64,000 nucleotides of DNA from Trichobilharzia regenti. Its lineage: Eukaryota; Platyhelminthes; Trematoda; Strigeidida; Schistosomatidae. This document shows positions 1 to 13,400 of the stretch, piece by piece. Every line of letters begins with the position of its first letter. Positions within the stretch are counted from its first letter, which is position 1. The notes below the pieces were generated by a model that saw only the letters and a program-made list of their open reading frames with translations, did not search any database and was not told the DNA's origin. The stretch covers positions 496,001-560,000 of the forward strand of contig OX235265.1 in NCBI GenBank assembly GCA_944472135.2, read 5' to 3'. The position numbers were made by a program, and so were the translations under genes.

Positions 1-46
1 CCAACGAATATGAGCCGAAGACACACATGATGGGGAGGAAAGAAGG

Positions 47-700
47 TTGACACAAACTCTGACTGATAATAATTATCCAGACAAGTTCATCAGAAGATAT
101 AATGTAGTCAGAACACCATTACCAATTCACCAACTTGCCTCTCAGAAAAACTTGTACATCAAGCTACTCTATATGCGTGATCAAAGCAGGTTGGTAACTT
201 GACAACGGTTGAACGCTGATGTTACAAAGACTTTTTATGCAGCTAATTTCATAATAATTGAGAATGTGAAGCCAACATATCCATCTAAGCCCTTTGAACA
301 TGTGAAAAATGATGTCATGTCCCACCGCATTTATCAGTCTGAATGTACGTGCGGACGTGCATACATAGGGAGGACTAACCGATCTATGCAAGTAAAGGTT
401 GGCATCAGAGCATATTACTAAATGCCTCCAGAAGCAATTCGAATCCCCGTAACCTATCAATGGTGGAAGCAAGAGACCTAGCTCCTCAATTGAGAAACAT
501 ATTACAGATGAGACAGGACATAAAAGTGATGTTTACATGTCTTTAAACCTGTCCATCCATAAAACGTGTTTGGGAGAGGCTGTATCCTAAAGTTTGTGGA
601 AGCCTTAGCAATTAGAAAGTTTAAATCACCTTTATGCGTTCAAAGCAACAATTCGTCATCACACTAAACCTTCCTTGGTAACTTTGTTTTGATACCATAG
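47..700 (+). pseudogene. Penelope-like retroelement fragment with GIY-YIG domain
   Basis: A broken reading frame runs from about 47, with a frame change and stop near 204-215, then an open stretch at 209-421. The stretch contains YQSECTCGRAYIGRTNRSMQ, the C-x-C and YIGRT signature of the GIY-YIG endonuclease that ends Penelope-like (PLE) polyproteins. After 421 the homology continues in other frames, with a late KRVW-type segment near 565. Only the end of the reverse transcriptase, the linker and the endonuclease are present. Stops and shifts show it is dead. It lies left of the last visible exon of the TSNAXIP1-like gene. Confidence 0.72.
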
Positions 701-726
701 CATATGTACTATTACCTCTGTTATTT

Positions 727-903
727 GGGAAGCGGCGAGTTGGTCGTCCAAGGGTGACTTGGAGGAGGTCATGTGAAGAGGAGATGAAAGCATGTGGGCA
801 GACTTGGAGCAGGGTGAAAAAGTTGGCAGAAGACCGAACGCAATGGAGACGTGTGGCTGAAGCCCTATGTTCCTCTAGGAATTAAAGGATATAATAATAA
901 TAA
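727..903 (+). mobile_element. 3' end of RTE/SR2-like LINE
   Basis: This short tail reads in the order seen in all RTE-like copies of the window: a GKRRVGRP-type basic segment, an EEMKACGQTWS-type segment, a QWRRVAEALCSS-type end, then a short hairpin (tgttcctctaggaa) and an AAT-rich tail. Only the last 60 or so codons remain, as in a 5'-truncated insertion. Confidence 0.7.
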
Positions 904-1260
904 TTGTTATTTTTACCATGAATATGTCCTTTTAACTTGAACTAAGTCTATTTTCTCACCTCTTACCTCTTTATTAATTTCATATATACACATTCCTATG
1001 ACAAGTCCGTGTGTGATCAGATTGTTGAAAATGTCTTTAGCAAATACAAACAATACACGATCCAGACAAATTACGTCTTCTTATTGCTTTGTCTAACTAA
1101 ATTCATAAAGGAACCTTAGTGTTTTAAATTTAGTTTACTCTGTTGTAATTTTTGGGTGAATTGTGAATCCATTATTCGATCAGAATAATAAGATGGGATT
1201 CTAACTCCAACCATTAGAAAATTGGATTCCAACGGATTAGCTGAATGATACTTTGACTGC
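904..1260. other. No recognisable gene
   Basis: AT-rich sequence with no exon-like segment, tRNA-like box or repeat I can match. Confidence 0.5.
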
Positions 1261-1264
1261 TGCA

Positions 1265-1350
1265 TGACCTAAACCTGCTAAGTATGATCCGTTATAGGTT
1301 TTGGGATGCGTACTGCTAAAGAGTACCAAACTAGGGTGAGACAGCTGTCA
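1265..1350 (+). mobile_element. Hammerhead-type SINE fragment (SINE-B)
   Basis: The segment gcgtactgctaaagagt is followed by ccaaactaggg, gagacagctgtcag. This matches the ribozyme-like part of SINE-B copies near 6.6, 27.1 and 42.6 kb. The CUGANGA core is present as ctaaaga, so one core guanine is changed. The tRNA-like head is not recognisable here. Confidence 0.55.
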
Positions 1351-1523
1351 GTTTGTAAAAAAAAAGTAAAATGTAAAGAAATTCCACTTTGATTGATACT
1401 TACTTTGAGCCTAGAACACGTGTAGCATGTGTAACTTGTATGTAATAAAGATCACGATATGTGTTCAGTGTAACACAATGTTCTTGTAATAAACTGTTAT
1501 GTATAAAAGGGAATGAAATGATT

Positions 1524-1544
1524 ACACAGAGAGAGAGAGAGAGA
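1524..1544. repeat. (GA)n microsatellite
   Basis: About ten GA units in a row, in a stretch with no other feature. Confidence 0.85.
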
Positions 1545-1837
1545 TGTGCATTACAAAAAGACAATGGTAGAGAATAATCAGAAATATTTAAATAATTAGA
1601 ATGGGTTCTATGTGAATAAAGGTTTCCAATTTTTTCCGTCATAAAAGTCTTCAGGGTATATCCATTATTTTTTATATTAAATAGTTTATCATACCCCATC
1701 AAGAGAAATATACCTAGTGATATTCTTAGTCGCTGGTTTTTAGATCTGTAGCAGTGAATAATTCTTAAAAACTATAAGACTACAACATTTTTAATAGGAC
1801 GATAGTTATTAATTAGTGTAATGTGTCTAGCCCTCCG

Positions 1838-2040
1838 TTTGGTGTAAAATGAATGCTATCTGTCAAGCTGGCAATGTAACCACCATGATAGGTGGCTTGT
1901 CATCACGGTGCACTGTGAACTGTTTGTATTAGATTGTTGGAGGCAGTCGACCACAGGAAGGAAGCCTTGGCTGACCCAGGTTTCGTGCTAGTTGGCACTG
2001 ACCAGTCAATAAGGTGTATTTGCCACGTTAAAGCATGGCA
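1838..2040 (-). mobile_element. SINE-C fragment
   Basis: On the minus strand this matches the body of the repeats at 23.1-23.5 and 32.2-32.6 kb. Shared blocks include tcatcacggtgcac-type sequence next to ccaccatgataggtggc and the cgtgctagttggca block. The tRNA-like head seen in the other copies is missing or replaced. It directly precedes a CR1-like LINE tail. Confidence 0.6.
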
Positions 2041-2044
2041 GCCA

Positions 2045-2400
2045 CTCTAAAGACTGTCAGTAGGGTGAGTGGTATCCTGTTAGGTCAGATCATTGACATC
2101 GTCATTGACAGGCGCTTGATTTCGTGTAAAAAATTTGCTAAAGGGATTTTTTCAGACATCAAGGATCCACTTTACCCACAGATTTCACCTTGTATCTCCT
2201 TAGGTAGAACAAGAAGTCATTTCAAAAGACTTTATACACGTATGTCTAAGTATAAAAATTCCATGATACGATATTTGGTGGCACGTATTTTATGTGATGA
2301 AAATAGAGTCATACAACGAACTAACTAAATAACTAACCTTCTTCCCACTAGTAAATAAACAATTTTCTCCATCTTTATTCCACCAAGCTTTCCTTTTATT
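2045..2400 (+). mobile_element. 3' fragment of CR1-like LINE
   Basis: An open stretch to 2328 encodes the tail of a non-LTR reverse transcriptase, with SLGRTRSHFKRLYTRMSKYK followed by a short C-terminus. The same block (SSGRTRSSYKRLYARTTKYK) ends the longer CR1-like copy on the minus strand at 13.9-15.7 kb, which supports one family. The first residues of the open stretch come from the neighbouring SINE-C, so the element starts after about 2045. Confidence 0.68.
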
Positions 2401-3600
2401 ATTATTCTTTTATTTACAATCCTCTCGCGATTTTTGTTTATAAGTGTAAAGATTATTTAAGCTCAGTAATAATTGTTGTTTCTTGTTTTTTTCCTTCACC
2501 ACGCTATATCAAGAGAACATTAGAGTCAATACTCTATAACATGCTAAAATTTCCATACTGTATCGACAATATGGTTGGAAACAAACCCACTGTTATTAAT
2601 GTTAGAGTTATTATTCTCATTTTGTACTCTGCATATTTTTGACTTTATTCCCCTGTAAATGTGGACGAATTCCTTTGGTTTATTTTATTTATATCTTGAG
2701 TAAATCAGATGCGAGATATTGTGACAAATGCTGAGAATTCCATTCTGTATTATAAGTAGTACTGTTTTTGGAATAAAGCAGACCACTATTATTATTATTG
2801 TCAACCTTTGCGATTTACACTAAGCTTATCTTGTCTCAATTGTTTGACTATAGTTCACTATTTGACCACTTTATTTTATCATTATCTTTTTTATCTGTAA
2901 ATCTGTCAGATAAACGACGAAAATAATCCAGTCATTATCAAAGACAGGCCACAAACAGAAATATCAAGTGGCGCTTCATTAGAATGCACTATACAGTCAA
3001 GCTCATGTTCATAGAGATGACAAAACATGTATTCTTTAGTAATCCCTCACAGAATTTGAATCATGGTATCAAGTCATACAGTATTTATCAATTTATAAGT
3101 ATATGCCTTCATTTATGCGCATTTGGGACGACCAGTCAATCTTTACCTATTATGGTAACTGACAATATACTGAAATCATCCGACCCTTACAGCAAAATAT
3201 CGAAAGCAATCAGTTGCAAAGCATACACAGGAGATGATGAGTGGTAGACTTCATTCTAGCACCACATTTACACCCAGATGCAAAACATGTATGGGATATA
3301 AGCGTATGCTTTTGGTGTATTTACGTTCTTTGAGGTGGTTGGTTTAATTGCAAAGATTTTGCTATCCCTCTATAGACAACACCTTCAATGATTTCTTCAA
3401 TGCATTGTGAATTTTCTCTTGAATTCTGTAAGAATGATATAACTGTCTTTCCTAGTGATACTGATTATGATTAGTTGTCTCCATTGATGGAGAATTTCAA
3501 AATTCCCAGTTCATATTAAAGTAAATGCTGAACTCATTATCAAGAAGAAGAGAATGAAAGCTTGGTAACTGATTTATCCATCTAAGGAAACACAATCACA
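2401..3600. other. No recognisable gene
   Basis: AT-rich sequence; an open stretch at 2984-3247 has no recognisable domain, no supporting splice context and ordinary base composition, so I do not call it a gene. Confidence 0.5.
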
Positions 3601-3601
3601 A

Positions 3602-3937
3602 TGTGGTGAGAGCAGACTGCTAACCAATTGGTAGACATTAATTTACCTCAATGTCTAGGTCACTAATATTGGCCATGAGAAAATATGAACAAGGTTGATT
3701 CAACAACCAATCACAGCAGATTTAACGTGGACAAATAAGATTTGCAGATAGATGGCTTAACTTTCTGAGAAACCAGTCACAAGCAGTACAGAATAACCTT
3801 GAGCAAGAAGCGACCAATCAGAAGACTGTGTTTGTTTGTTAAATAAGCTATAATAACGTACATGAAATATATATAAATACGTGCTGATTTCTTGAATAAA
3901 ATGATCTGTTGCCTGGCCCTTGTCTTCTGTTGTTACA
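3602..3937 (+). mobile_element. Solo LTR (TGT...ACA type)
   Basis: The segment begins TGTGGTGAGAGC and ends CTGTTGTTACA. Three related copies lie at 5390-5695 (minus), 19393-19747 (plus) and 59323-59662 (plus). The TG...CA ends and 300-355 bp size fit a solo LTR, probably Gypsy type. No internal coding sequence accompanies it and no clear target duplication is seen. Confidence 0.65.
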
Positions 3938-4369
3938 ATATCAAGTCATTCACTTGAGATAGGAATCGTCTCCATGATTCTAACCTGCTTCCAACTGTTA
4001 AGGCCTCAGTCATAAATAAGGTTTAAATTTATATTAATTACTTAGCAAATTATTTGTCACTAAATTAATCATCCCTTGCTGAATCAGTTTCAAGTGTAAA
4101 GGTTCATTTATACATCACTATTATTCTCTTCTTTTGTCTGTGATTGCGTGACCCGGGAATTGAAAGTGTAACCCTTATTTTTTGAATTTCAGCCTTTTGC
4201 AATCTATGAATTGAGAACATCGTTATGGATGAAAAGGTGACTAAAATGGATAAGGACCAAGGAACTCTGACAGAAAACTGACCAACTGACCAATCCGATA
4301 AATATTCTCAAAGAAAAGGAGATGAATTGGGTGTATGCTGAAGTGGTGTATCAGTGACATCATACACTA

Positions 4370-4545
4370 GGTCAACCAGTGCAACCTAAATGAGACCATT
4401 AAGGCATCCGAGGGTACCGTGGAATAGACCATGTGAGGAGAAAATGGAGACTCTTGGACAGTCGCAGAGCCAGCTACAATGGAAATTAGAAGACAGAGTT
4501 GAGTAGAGAACTGCTGCTGGGGACCCTGTTTTTCATTTGGTAAAC
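4370..4545 (+). mobile_element. Diverged 3' end of RTE/SR2-like LINE
   Basis: Weak match to the LINE tail: a ggaatagaccatgtgaggagaaaatgg block equivalent to the conserved tgaagaggagatga block, then a segment equivalent to the QW-rich terminus. Old and low identity. Confidence 0.4.
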
Positions 4546-4715
4546 AATGATTGAGAAGTGTATATAAACGTCTCGCTCCATTACATTAAACATGTTAGAT
4601 AAATTATATCTTCTCATAGTCTTGTCAAAACACACCGAAGAAAACAATTTACTTTGAATACTTGTTGCACAAGATGCAACTACTATGGCTGAGTGTTTTT
4701 GTTTATTTATTTATT

Positions 4716-4952
4716 TTATTGATTTCCGTTCCCAATGGAACATAGCACATCGAGCTAGAGGCTTGAAGTTTCCGTAGCAGTGATGTTTATTTTTATGGAA
4801 TGGGGTTGTTAGCCAGCCTCATTCCCAACGTTTCCCTCTTACCAATCTTATTACTGGTTTAGTGTGGTAAGGGAGTGCGTCGACCGGGGTTCGAACCCTG
4901 AACCGACTGCCTGGTTGGCGAGCAGCGTTCTACTGCTGTACCACCGACGCAT
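4716..4952 (-). mobile_element. SINE-A copy, tail type 2
   Basis: On the minus strand a tRNA-like head starts tgcgtcggtgg and has a good B-box (ggttcgaaccc). It is followed by the aggctggctaac-type body and the atgttccattggga tail shared with RTE LINEs. The D-arm side is slightly altered. Confidence 0.75.
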
Positions 4953-5146
4953 AGACTGAGTAGCTTTCGAGATAATATTTCAGCTTTAGAATTGAAATAT
5001 TCTGAGTTTTAATTTCAGTAGATTATATAGTATATCCAGCTGACAGGTTCCAACATATACTACATTTCACCACTAGCTACTGTTGTACAAGCAAACTAAT
5101 TCACAGAATTGAGAAACAATAAAAATTAAAGCGCTAAATGACTTAC

Positions 5147-5320
5147 TCATAACGAATTTGGATACTCTCAAGTTCTTCTTTCAATTTTGCTGTTTCTTCA
5201 ATTTTATTTAATAAATTATTTTTTACATCATCATATTTTGTTCTTGGTACTTGTGATTCATATTCACTTTCATATTCTGTAACACGTACTTGCAAGTTAT
5301 TTATTATTTTATATGCTTGA
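5147..5320 (-). CDS. TSNAXIP1-like gene, exon 8 of those seen
   Basis: Minus-strand exon between a taattag acceptor (right) and a gtaagtca donor (left). It starts by completing a codon left at phase 2 by the exon at 9.2 kb, and then reads 57 codons without a stop, ending again at phase 2. The peptide includes QVPRTKYDDVK and KLKEELESIQIRY, a heptad-rich coiled coil. The donor and phase imply at least one further exon to the left, which I could not identify in the window. Confidence 0.82.
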
Positions 5321-8300
5321 CTAATTAAAAAGGTGAAACACACAAAATGGTTACTGCATGAAAACAAGACATGACAAAACATGTAGTATTGTAACAACAG
5401 AAGACAAGGGCCGGCAAAAGATCGTTTTATTACAGAAATCAGCATGTATTTATATATATTTCATGTACGTTATTATAGGTTATTCAAGTAGACAAACAGA
5501 GTCTTCTGATTGTTTGTTTTCGGGTTTTTCTGAAAGTTAAGCCATATATCTGCGAATCTTATTTGCCTACATTAAGTCTACTGTGATTAGTTGTTGAAAC
5601 AACCTTGTTCATATTTTCTCACGGCCAATATTAGTGACCTAGACATTGAGGTAAATTAATGTCTACCAGTTGGTTAGCAGCCTGCTCTCACCACAGTATA
5701 AAAGATATGAGCATTACATGTCGGGATTTCTTTTCAGGTGAATTCAGCTTAAAATGTGCTGTGAGGGGATAGCGTACTTCTTTTAATTCTCAAGTACTGG
5801 TTTGCAAGGATCACTAGCTGACCTTTGCTGAAGAACCATTGAGAAATCACGGAGTAATGGGTAGCTATTGCGTCCTACTTTGAGACGCCTCATCAGTTCA
5901 CCACTGCCGTGGGTTGAACTCAGAACCTTCCAGTTACAAACCAAGCTTGTGGAGCATTCAGTTATTGAGAAGAAGCTAAGCATGATGGTAGTCATTTAAG
6001 GAAATAGTAAAGGTGCAGTGTCGTGACTTGAACATTAAAGTTGACATGAAAAGAAACCAGTTATTCATAATAACTTTGGAAGAAAACTGACAACAAAAGA
6101 CTATTTTACCCAGCAACATACAGAAAGACTTTTACGCAGTAACACATAAGAGGCTACTTAGAACTGATTTGAAACAGGCTAGGTATACTGAGGTGAGTGG
6201 GTGGAAAAAACACAGCAATAATCATATCAGGAAATAGAATATGTAATTATGTAATAGGGAGTGTAATTGTTGCCAGAATAAGTTCAAATAGATCCTGGCT
6301 TTTGAATACACAATTATGAACTAATTAGCCTGATAGCAACAAATTCGGTTAAACGAGGTAAATTTCAGTTTGATTGCATGGGGGATTTCACCATGAATTG
6401 ACATCAGTTAGAGAACCACTGGAAAACCTGCGGGGAGTACTGGACAGCTGTTTCGTTCTAGTTTGGGACTCTTCACAGCACGCACCCACCGAGGTTCGAA
6501 TCCAGGACCTTCTGGTTACAAGGCGAGCTTGTAGACAATTGAGCTACTGGGACCCGATCTAATGGTCCTTAAATCCTAACTTCTGCCAATTCGCGATATA
6601 GCGCGACCACTTCGCAATCATTTTCAAACCTCGTTGGGTGCGTACTGTCGAAGAGTCCCAAACTAGGACGAAATAACTGTCCAGTACTCCCTGCAGGTTT
6701 TCCAGTGGTTCTCTAAATGATGTCAGCTCATGGTGAAATCTTACATGCAATCGAACAAAATCCCTACATAACCAAACTTGAAATTTCAGTTTGTTCGCTT
6801 GTCACTAATATTGTGGAGTGTGCTACTGACAAGATTTATCCGTAGTATGTAGACGCAGACTGATAGAAGGTAGCTAAAATTGCAAAAAACAATTTAAGCC
6901 AGTGGCTGCAGAAGTAGAAGCGTTTATTTCTCAAATCTGGATCTAGTTAACGTTGTGAGAAATGACCACAAGGATTAACCTTCAGAAAATCAGCAACCAT
7001 TCAGAACAGTTTATTATCTTCTGACCTAACCAACCATAAATATGGCTAAAATGTACAGATATGGCGTGATTTTCGTCAATGGAATAAAGTCCATTGTTTT
7101 TCAATGTCTTTTCGAGAATCAGAAACTATTCCTCTAATTTCTCTGTAGAGTATATTCTTCTGATTTTATAGAAAGGAGCTTTTACTTGTGTTCGTTTACA
7201 GCACAACGGTTATACTCAGAGGTTCATTAACAAATACAGAAGATGTGAAGGGTCTAATGCCAAACAAATCATAGTAGAAAAAAAGCCAATCTTCATTGAA
7301 CTTGATTTTAAAGGTGAAAATATCACAGCAATTGTCAACAGAAGACTGAGGACTTCACTAACCAGAGCCTATTCCTCAGGTAAGTTGGTTCCCATTTATC
7401 GGACTACATGCCTTTTTGGTGCAGTTAAACTTTGATCGATGTCCTTCTTCTGTTAACTCTAGCTGTGCATACAAATTCACATGTATTTGCGAGAGCAGTT
7501 ATATCGAGAGAACAGAAAGAAGGGCATATCTTCGGTTTTTTGAACTTGTACCAAAATGCCTACGTCTAAAGGGAATAAATGCTTTTAACAGTGCCTTCGT
7601 CAGGCAGCTCCTTGACACGAGTCATGAGGTGGACATCGCAAAATCGTTCAAAATTATCAACAGACAAAATAGTTTAATTATCCTCAGGTTTGCCGATGTA
7701 TTCCCCATCAGACACCTGAAACCTAATTTATGCGTTCATGAAGAAGCAGTTATCAGTCTTCCTTTGTCCTGGTAATTGCATTTCTTTGCTCTCTATATCA
7801 TTTGATTATGTTACGACAAAAATTCTTTTGTGTATGACTATTGTTTGGGATAAAGTGATTAATATTATTATTATTATTACCAATGTATGCATTGATGTTT
7901 TGTTTAAAAGTGAACTCTGTGTAGGTATGTTAAAACTGTTTCTGTAGGAATATTTGATAATATCTTTGGGCAGTATGCAGCTATTGAGAAGCCAACGAAA
8001 TAAATGATGATACCATTTTATTCTGCACAAACTGCTGACCTTGCTTAATTCAAATTCATATAGTAAAATAAAAGTATTGAATGAAATATTGGGTAGCTCT
8101 GTAGTGGAAGATGACTGTTGGTGTAACAGGAGAAGATTGAAGATGCAATAAAAACCTGAATCCCTGTAAAATTCGTACCACCAGCCTCCTAAATACTAGT
8201 TTAACTGTCTAACAGCTAATCTACAAGAATCATCTGCCAACCAGGTTATCATTTCATCGTAATCACTGAAGACAGAGCCCAGATATTTTGTGAAAGAACA

Positions 8301-10404
8301 CATGCTATGGTATTAATGGAACGTGGTGACGAGGCTTCACCGAGAAAACCTGCCACATCAGCTCTTTCACAAGCGCATATGAAAAATGACTCGAAGTCTT
8401 GAGCACGATAAAGCAGGACGAAAATATGAATGTTACAAGAAAGGGATTTGATTAGGTGTTATTTTTTTGCATTCTTTTGCATTTCTAGCGGAACAAAAGG
8501 CTTCAGCATGTTACCTCTAAAGTTTCAATATTGATAGTGTTTTTCTTACGGAGGCGAGTTGCTAGCCTCATTCCTAACCTTCTCTCCTTTTTCGCAGTTT
8601 ACTGCCAACTCCTCTGGCGTGCAAACTGCATGGCAAACACACAAAGATTACTGCTCAGCTAAAGATATTCAGAAGACTCCTCATTTTATCAGCGTATCCA
8701 CCTAGGAGGAAAATATTATCCGCATATTCTAAGGCAACAGGGTTACTCCCTGGTAATAAGTCAATCCGCCAGTCAGTGAAGTCACTTAGGATTAGGTCTA
8801 TTAGTACATCTCTGATGAAATTAAACAGAAATGCGGAAACAAAACGACTGTCTCCCTAGTTTCTGGTTGAGTTCATCAGCAGTATACTCTAGTAGGACTC
8901 AATTCATAAAGGCTGAATTATTTCAGTCCCAGTTGACATGAGCAGTATCCTACAACTCACACCAGTCAATCAGTGACATTTCTGTTTGTTTTCTCGATCG
9001 TCATTTACGCTATCAAGTAGACCATGGATTGCTATCTGAACATTTTCTGTTTGTTGTAAGGGAAACTATGGTGAAGTTTCACTTCGAAGTCCATAAATTG
9101 CAAACTATAAATTAATTAGAAAACTGAGAATTTGTGGTACTGAAGAGGAGTTTAGCTGAGTTGTTCACCGCAGACAGTTGTTTTCAGTAAAATGGGCAAT
9201 AAATAAACGGAAAAAAGCTAACAGTGTATTCTTTGAATTACTCAAGTGCTATTCTCAATTTAATTGGATCTTCTTTGTCATCAGATACTTCAGCTCTGGC
9301 TAACATTTCCATTTCTTTTAATCTTGAAGTTAGTTCATTCACTTCAGTAATCAACAGTTTTCTTCCATCAAATTCTGTTCTCCATTCATCTTCTTTCTTC
9401 TCTAATTCACTTGTTAAATGATCAACCTGTACACGTAGTAATAAAAGGACGAAAATTATGCATATGTATATGACTTATTGTTCTGTTATACTTTTCAGTT
9501 TACTAATGTAAATTTAGAACATGGGCACTGTGGTAGGAATGTAATTCCATATTAGATAAGTTTATTTGAAATAACGCACAGCGACAATGCAGTATTAACA
9601 AGTGAATGCTGTTTCGAGTATAAATTATTGCCTCTCATACAGTTTCACAATTTCTTTGATATGTATTTCCTCTCTCTCTCTATTCTGTCTCTCCAATTCA
9701 CTTTAGTTGTTTGTTGCCACATTCCATATCTCTAGTAGAGGCGGCATAACTGGGAGGAACTTGAAAGAAACTACCTCCTTCACCTACCTAGGAGGCATCG
9801 TTTCAACTACAGGCGGACGGAACTAGCGAGGATATCAAAGCCAGAGTCGGAAAAGCAAAACAAGCTTTCATTACTCTCAAGCCTATGTGGAGGTCAACAG
9901 CACTCACCATCAAAAATAAGATCCAGATTTTCAACTGCGATGTGAAGTCAGTGCTACTATACGGATGGATCGGGGACTTGGCCAGTGCGTCATAAAGAGC
10001 ATCTCAAACAAACTTCAGACCTTCATTAACAGTTGTCTTTGCTCATTACTCAAGATCAGATGGCCGGCCAGGAAAGATCAGCAACAGGGATCTCTGGCAA
10101 TGAGCGAACCAACCGAGCAGGAACCGATTGTGAAACAAATAGGCAGGAAGAAGTGGAGATGGATTGGCCATACGCTGAGGAAACCATCAAGTGACATCAC
10201 AGACTAGACAAGCCATTGCTCGAGTGGAACCCGAAAGGGAAGCGGCGAGTTGGTTGTCAGTGCGAGTGTGACTTGTTAGGGATGAATGTGAAGAGGAGAT
10301 GAAAGCATGTGGGCAGACTTGGGGTGGGGTGAAAAAGTTGGCAGAAGACCGAATGGAAGGGAGGTGCGCAGCTGAAGCCCTATGTTCCTCTAGGAATGAA
10401 AGGA

Positions 10405-10446
<42 letters not shown>

Positions 10447-13400
10447 TATAGTAGAGGTGGCGTTGTGTCATTCCGATTGGTGTTGAATCAGTTAACACAG
10501 CTTCAGTGGCACAGTGGTTAGGACTCTCGCCGACCATGCACATGGTCCGGGGTTCGAGCCCACGCCGGCGCACACCTGATATCTATGGTCGGCCTGCAAA
10601 ATTTGGGCCACCGATATCCCTGCTGAACATTCCATACTTGTACTAAAAATACAGTGTGGAATCAAGCTGTAAATCAAAAATAAAAAAAAGATTAACCTCA
10701 CTCTCTCTCGCGCCACCTAACTATATTACTTTTTAATACTCGCAACCTGTCCTATCCTTTTGTGTGATTATATGCAAGTGAATGCAGTGCAATGCACTGG
10801 CTGAGATATTTTATAGGTTATTTAGTATAGCAGGGCTTACGACTCTAGGTGTAGCTTAATTTTTATGTTGCAATCTACTAGTTTGACCTATGCGTAATTG
10901 ACCTCACCTTCAGTCACCACATGGCATCTGGTAAATTATATCATTTTTCTTAATCCGAACTATTGAGTTTTTAATCCAACAAAGTTGATCTCTGACAGAG
11001 TTAGTTGGTTGGTTTAAATGCCACTGCTATTAATTCATGCCTCATTAAGAATCCTATGCAAGGCCTCTGACGTTTGTTCTTAATAGGGCAGTACTACAGA
11101 GGCTTTGAATTCTATATTATTTTCATCATTTCCATTACTAATTTAATTTTTCCGATGAGTCGTAATAGACTTCTGAATAAATTCTGGTGAGTAGTGTGTC
11201 ATTCACTGATAGTAATATTCCCTTTATTTGTCTGATTTCATTATGTAAATCTTCTGACTTACTAGTTAGACTCCCGGTGCGATTATATCGACATTTAACT
11301 AAACCTATCCTCTTTCACAGATTCTGCATGGCATAAATTAAAGTCTAAGTATTTATTAGTGTGAAATCACTAGACAAGCCTTCGAGTGGAACCCGAGAGG
11401 GAAGCTGCGAATTGGTCGTCCAAGGGTAACATAGAGGAGTTCATGTGAAGAGGAGATGAAAGCATGCGAGCAGACTTGGAGTCAGGTGAAAAGGTTACCA
11501 GAGAACCGAACGCAGTGGAGACGTGTAGCTAGATCCCTATGTTCCTCTAGGAATTAAAGGAAACAATAATAATAATAATTCATTAGTGTGTGTCGGTGTC
11601 CTATAAATGCTAGTATCTAACCACCCACCATCTTGTTTTCGATTTATTCTACAGTCTAGCATGGTTAACTCACCGTGTTTGTTTTTTAACTCACAAGTGA
11701 ATTAGATTCCGTCTACTATTGGGTTTACATGGGTGAAAATATGAGGGATATGTTCAGATTTGAACGCAGTGAATGTGTCACCCACATATCTCCACCATTA
11801 CCTAAGAGGAGGATTGTCCATTATAAGAGTCTTATGTTCCCAACTATCTATAAATATGTCAGCTACTATTGGGGATATTGATGATTCCATTGCCATCCTG
11901 TTGGTTTTTATATATATAGTTTATTTTGAAATTCGAATACAGTGGAAGTTAGACATAACTGAACATCTAATATTATTTGGTCAACCGGGAACTTCTTAGT
12001 CCTAGTTTTGAGTTCAGGATCAATGTTCATTTTAGAAGACGTGTTCTATCTTGTCTGGGACTTCTTAGCTTAAGATTCAGGTATAAGAATAAAACCTGAG
12101 CACTGTGGTAGAGTATAATTACATTATGGAAAAACTTTTATTTTCATGATTTCTCAATGTTATAACACTGTGAGACTTTATCAAAATAAAACTTTTTCTC
12201 CATAATATGCTTCAAATACCTTCAACTAGTCCCCCCCAGAAAGGATGAAACTCATATCTTCGATTTCAGTACTATTCAGAACTGACAGAATAACACCATG
12301 TTTATCACATAGAATAGTGAGGGTTAACATGTTAGTCAGGCTAGTAAATCGGCAAGAAATACTTTTCATTTTCTATCTCCCAGCTAACTTATCTTTGTCC
12401 CTGCTTTTTTTAGGCTGCATACATCTGATCAAATATGCCAGTAATAGAATACTAGGTTGACTCTTTTATCTTTTTGAGAGCCCTTAGTAAAGTTTGCCTG
12501 CTTGCCAATATGATCCAATGGTGATTTGGGACTGAAACTGGTACTTGTCAAATCAGGTGTTTTCCGCCAAAATGATATATTATTATTCCCTTACGTTATG
12601 GGCGGAACACAGCACATCTCCACTTTGCTTTGTTCTCTGCCATCTCGTCCACACATAATCCCCTTCATGTCACCTTCGGATATCCAAATGGTTGCTGGTT
12701 TCTCATCCAGGCTTCACTGAAGGGCCTGGCATGAGATGTCGCTCAACGGTCTCCTCGGTGTTTGTCCGATCCATATACATTTTCTTCGGCAGACTCGTTG
12801 AAGAAGAGGTCTTTGATTGGTTCGTTTCCTGAGTTTCTTAGTGCTAATTTTCCATGGCTATCTGATCTTTATTCTCACCCAGCTTATTAATTTGTTAATT
12901 TTTTAACCGGGAAAATAAGCAAGGTTAGGCGTTGGACTAGCGAGTCTATCCCAGAAAATCAATCTAAACACTACAGAAACTTCAAATCATAAGTAAAATA
13001 TAAAAGAGAAGCTTATTCTTCACTAGAATTGGAGAGTCGAAATAATGTGAGCTGGTGAAAGCCTTCTGGAAGCCAGTTAGCCAATGTGTCTTCAACTGAT
13101 GAAGGCAAAAATAAGCGTTGTGACGTTGAATGATCTTACAAAGTGCAAGGCTGGGACGGCTGCAGAGGTAGCCAAAGAAATGAGAAGATATGACACAGAA
13201 TCAGCATGACAAGCCATGAGAAAAGAAGAAATGGTATCACTCTGAAGCCTACACAGTCGTATTTTAATGCTATGCTTAGGTATTAAAAGCCAGACTGATA
13301 GCAGCTACCATGGTATGGTAGCCGGGCGTGCTTATGCTAGTGACCTAGTGAGCTGGAATGAATGTTCTTGCATGTGTAAGGATACAAGAAACATCTTTTA

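Noticed and set aside
2984..3247. 87-codon plus-strand open stretch
   Set aside because: No motif, no splice context; length is within chance for this composition.
6374..6750. Two small proteins sharing HHELTSVREPLENL
   Set aside because: They are the two inverted SINE-B copies translated; the similarity is that of the repeat.
10187..10573. 128-codon minus-strand open stretch with a Tyr run
   Set aside because: It spans the AAT tail of a LINE and a SINE-A read backwards.
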